The notes beneath the pieces are model-generated. The model was given only the letters and a program-made list of their open reading frames with translations, had not been told where the DNA came from and did not search any database. From positions 607,980 through 671,979 of the forward strand of contig NZ_HE978580.1 of NCBI RefSeq assembly GCF_000311865.1: a DNA stretch of 64,000 nucleotides, read 5' to 3'. The stretch comes from Peptoniphilus obesi ph1 (lineage in GTDB: Bacteria > Bacillota > Clostridia > Tissierellales > Peptoniphilaceae). The translations under genes were made by a program, and so were the position numbers. Within the stretch, counting starts at the first letter, position 1. Every line of letters begins with the position of its first letter. Of this stretch, positions 62,224-64,000 are shown one piece after another.

Positions 62224-62409
62224 TCTCTTCTCTCCCTTTGCAATCATAAACTATAAATTTCTAATCTTATAAATAATGATACTATAAAGCCTTTACAATT
62301 AAAACATAAGCTTTTTACCTCTAAGTGTTAATATATGGCCACTTATCCAAAAACAATAGTAAATTTTTAAATTCTTTATATACTTAAATTAAGCATAAAG
62401 AATAGGAGG

Positions 62410-62868
62410 ATGATAGATATTAAACTTGAAATAATAATAGATAAAAATCTGGAAGAAAATTTAATCAAATTGTACACAAATTCTTATACAGAAGAAATAA
62501 AAGAAATAGAAGAAATATTAAATAATTACAAAAATAGTTCTAAAAATATTTTGACAGTTTTTAAGGACGATCAAGTTTTTGTAATTGATACTAAGGATAT
62601 TATAAGAGTTTACAGTGAAAACAAGCATATATTTATCGAGACTAAAAATGATATCTATAAATCAAGATTAAGACTTTATGAAATTGAAGAAAGGCTTGAG
62701 AGAAATGATTTTATAAGAATTTCTAGGTTTGAAATCATAAATATAAAATACATAGAAAAATTAGACTTATCTTTTACAGGTACTATAGCTGTAAGTTTGA
62801 AAAATGGAAAAATATGCTATGTATCAAGAAGAAATTTAAAAGAATTTAAAAATATGCTAGGTTTTTAG
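62410..62868 (+). CDS. LytTR-type DNA-binding regulator
   Basis: 152 residues. The C-terminal 100 are a LytTR domain (VIDTKDIIRVYSENKHIFI, RLYEIEERLERNDFIRISR, CYVSRRNLKEFKNML); the first 50 are a short helical region rather than a receiver domain. Pairs with a DUF3021 membrane protein 10 bases downstream, a known LytTR regulatory system. The ATG at 62410 directly abuts AGGAGG with no spacer, so a downstream non-ATG start (ATT 62419) is possible. AAAATT-rich upstream region shows no clear operator. Confidence 0.88.
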   Translation: MIDIKLEIIIDKNLEENLIKLYTNSYTEEIKEIEEILNNYKNSSKNILTVFKDDQVFVIDTKDIIRVYSENKHIFIETKNDIYKSRLRLYEIEERLERNDFIRISRFEIINIKYIEKLDLSFTGTIAVSLKNGKICYVSRRNLKEFKNMLGF

Positions 62869-62878
62869 GAGGGAAATA

Positions 62879-63325
62879 ATGAAAAAAATAGGAAATTTAC
62901 TTGTAAGTTTTTTAATCGGTGTAGGAATAGGATCTTTAGTAGAGTTAATTGTATCATTTTTTATTGGGAAAATAACAATTGGAGTGCCAGAATATGTTAT
63001 GTCTCAGACTTCCCCAGTGCTTGCTCATTTCAAGAGCTTAATGCTATACGGAGGATATGGAATAGTTGGAACCCTTTCTGGAAGTTTCTACGATAAAGAA
63101 AAAACTTCTCTACTAGCTGCAACTGTAATTAATCTTGCTAGTCTTTTAATTTATCATTCTTTTGTTGGACTTTATCTAAAATGGTTTAATTTAAATACTC
63201 TAATTCAAGCTTTAATAGTTTTTACTATAAATTTTTTCATAATTTGGTCAATTATTTATTTCTTTGAAAAAAAGAATATAGAAAAAATAAATAAAAAGCT
63301 ATCAAATAAAAAAGAGACAGAATGA
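62879..63325 (+). CDS. DUF3021 family membrane protein
   Basis: 148 residues, four membrane helices (about 7-28, 58-76, 82-102, 110-130), cytoplasmic basic tail. DUF3021 proteins sit next to LytTR regulators and are thought to hold or inhibit them at the membrane. AGGAGGGAAATA precedes the ATG, and the upstream stop is 10 bases away, so the two are one unit. Confidence 0.88.
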   Translation: MKKIGNLLVSFLIGVGIGSLVELIVSFFIGKITIGVPEYVMSQTSPVLAHFKSLMLYGGYGIVGTLSGSFYDKEKTSLLAATVINLASLLIYHSFVGLYLKWFNLNTLIQALIVFTINFFIIWSIIYFFEKKNIEKINKKLSNKKETE

Positions 63326-63340
63326 AATTATCTGTCTCTA
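63305..63340. terminator. Bidirectional terminator
   Basis: AGAGACAGA (63313-63321) pairs with TCTGTCTCT (63331-63339); strong T run on the reverse strand for the NhaC gene, moderate on the plus strand. Confidence 0.85.
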
Positions 63341-63352
63341 AATTATTTTTAT

Positions 63353-64000
63353 TTAATTTTCAGGAAAAAGTTTTGTTTCTCTTTTTCTCATTATGAATAA
63401 GAATCCTATAACTATAACTGAACCTAATCCTAGACAAAGTAGAGCCGAGTTAGTAAATCCTGCTAGCAAGAAGCATAGAAAACTTATTGTTGCAACAGTT
63501 AAACCATAAGGTATCTGTGTAGAAACGTGGTCAACGTGAACACATCCTGCTCCTGCAGCAGACATGATTGTTGTATCACTTATTGGAGATAAGTGGTCTC
63601 CACAAACAGCACCTGATAGACAAGCTGATATACCAATAAAGAAGATTGGATCAGTTGAGTTAAACATACTTGCAACAATTGGAATTAATATTCCAAAAGT
63701 TCCCCAAGATGTACCTGTTGCAAATGCAAGGAATATTGCAACTACAAATATTACAGCTGGTAAGAAAGAATATAGGCCCGCAGCAGCACCTTCCATTGCT
63801 CCACCCACAAATTCAGCTGAACCTAAAAGGTCATTAGAAATATTTTTTAGTGAAGTTGCCATAGTTAAAATCATAATAGCTGGAACCATTGCATTAAATC
63901 CTTCTGGTAGACAATCCATAGCCTTGTCAAATTTAATTACTTTACGCATTATAAAATAAGCAATTGTAAAGATTAAAGTTATAATAGCTCCCCAAGGTAG
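63353..64000 (-). CDS. NhaC family Na+/H+ antiporter-type transporter, C-terminal part
   Basis: The reverse frame is open past an internal ATG at 63949 to the window edge (LPWGAIITLIFTIAYFI upstream of it), so the 5' part lies beyond 64000. About 216 codons are seen. FATGTSWGTFGILIPIVA and GDHLSPISDTTIMSAAGAGC are NhaC signatures. NhaC relatives in Firmicutes often carry amino acids under T-box control. It is an intact paralogue of the broken gene at 58252. Confidence 0.92.
   Translation of the reverse strand, partial: LPWGAIITLIFTIAYFIMRKVIKFDKAMDCLPEGFNAMVPAIMILTMATSLKNISNDLLGSAEFVGGAMEGAAAGLYSFLPAVIFVVAIFLAFATGTSWGTFGILIPIVASMFNSTDPIFFIGISACLSGAVCGDHLSPISDTTIMSAAGAGCVHVDHVSTQIPYGLTVATISFLCFLLAGFTNSALLCLGLGSVIVIGFLFIMRKRETKLFPEN

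Noticed and set aside
62224-62409. Purine riboswitch before xpt
   Set aside because: None of the conserved purine-aptamer loop sequences are found in the leader on the reverse strand.

Overview
The window comes from an AT-rich, low-GC Gram-positive anaerobe. The EF-Tu N-terminus, strong AGGAGG ribosome sites, T-box leaders, SLH surface protein, encapsulin and amino-acid/peptide-based metabolism (peptide uptake operon, 2-hydroxyacyl-CoA dehydratase, aconitase X) point to Peptoniphilaceae, most like Anaerococcus or Peptoniphilus. This placement is inferred from gene content; no 16S gene is present.

Layout. 1-3.6 kb: 5' part of tuf, a MATE exporter and a two-subunit aconitase X enzyme. 3.7-8.2 kb: tRNA-Thr, a secreted PepSY/YcdB-type protein, then a foreign-looking cassette (macro-domain protein plus VWA protein, a large inverted repeat, a gene fragment) lying between two halves of what looks like one terminator hairpin. 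8.2-12.4 kb: PatB-type C-S lyase, cytoplasmic gamma-glutamyltransferase, DNA-alkyl repair and a TRIC channel. 12.5-14 kb: rhodanese, encapsulated ferritin and encapsulin under one promoter. 14.1-19.4 kb: alanine symporter, second macro protein, GNAT, a putative structured small RNA with a Fur-like box, an ALDH operon and fRMsr. 19.4-23 kb: large SLH protein. 23.1-28.5 kb: a tight four-gene operon of two zinc-ribbon membrane proteins, a HerA/VirD4-like ATPase and an unknown acidic protein. This is the least explained and most interesting block.

28.5-37 kb: MscS channel, C69 dipeptidase, PHP phosphatase, DUF488, OYE reductase, ExoIII, a stress-type membrane protein, a zinc metallopeptidase and a MaoC hydratase. 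37.1-43 kb: paired 2-hydroxyacyl-CoA dehydratase subunits, then YfcC transporter with isoaspartyl dipeptidase. 43-45.3 kb: short UvrA-like ATPase. 45.4-54.9 kb: an eight-gene operon (oligopeptide ABC transporter OppABCDF-type plus M20 and S9 peptidases and DUF1177) that imports peptides and degrades them inside the cell. 55-64 kb: Spx/ArsC, SDR, glutaredoxin, argH behind a broken nhaC gene and an intact T-box, a MetE-like methyltransferase behind a methionine (AUG-specifier) T-box, xpt, a LytTR-DUF3021 pair, and the 3' part of an intact NhaC gene.

Together the genes describe a peptide- and amino-acid-consuming anaerobe with amino-acid starvation control by T-boxes and iron/oxidative stress handling (encapsulin ferritin, fRMsr, glutaredoxin). 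No CRISPR, integrase, transposase or relaxase was seen.
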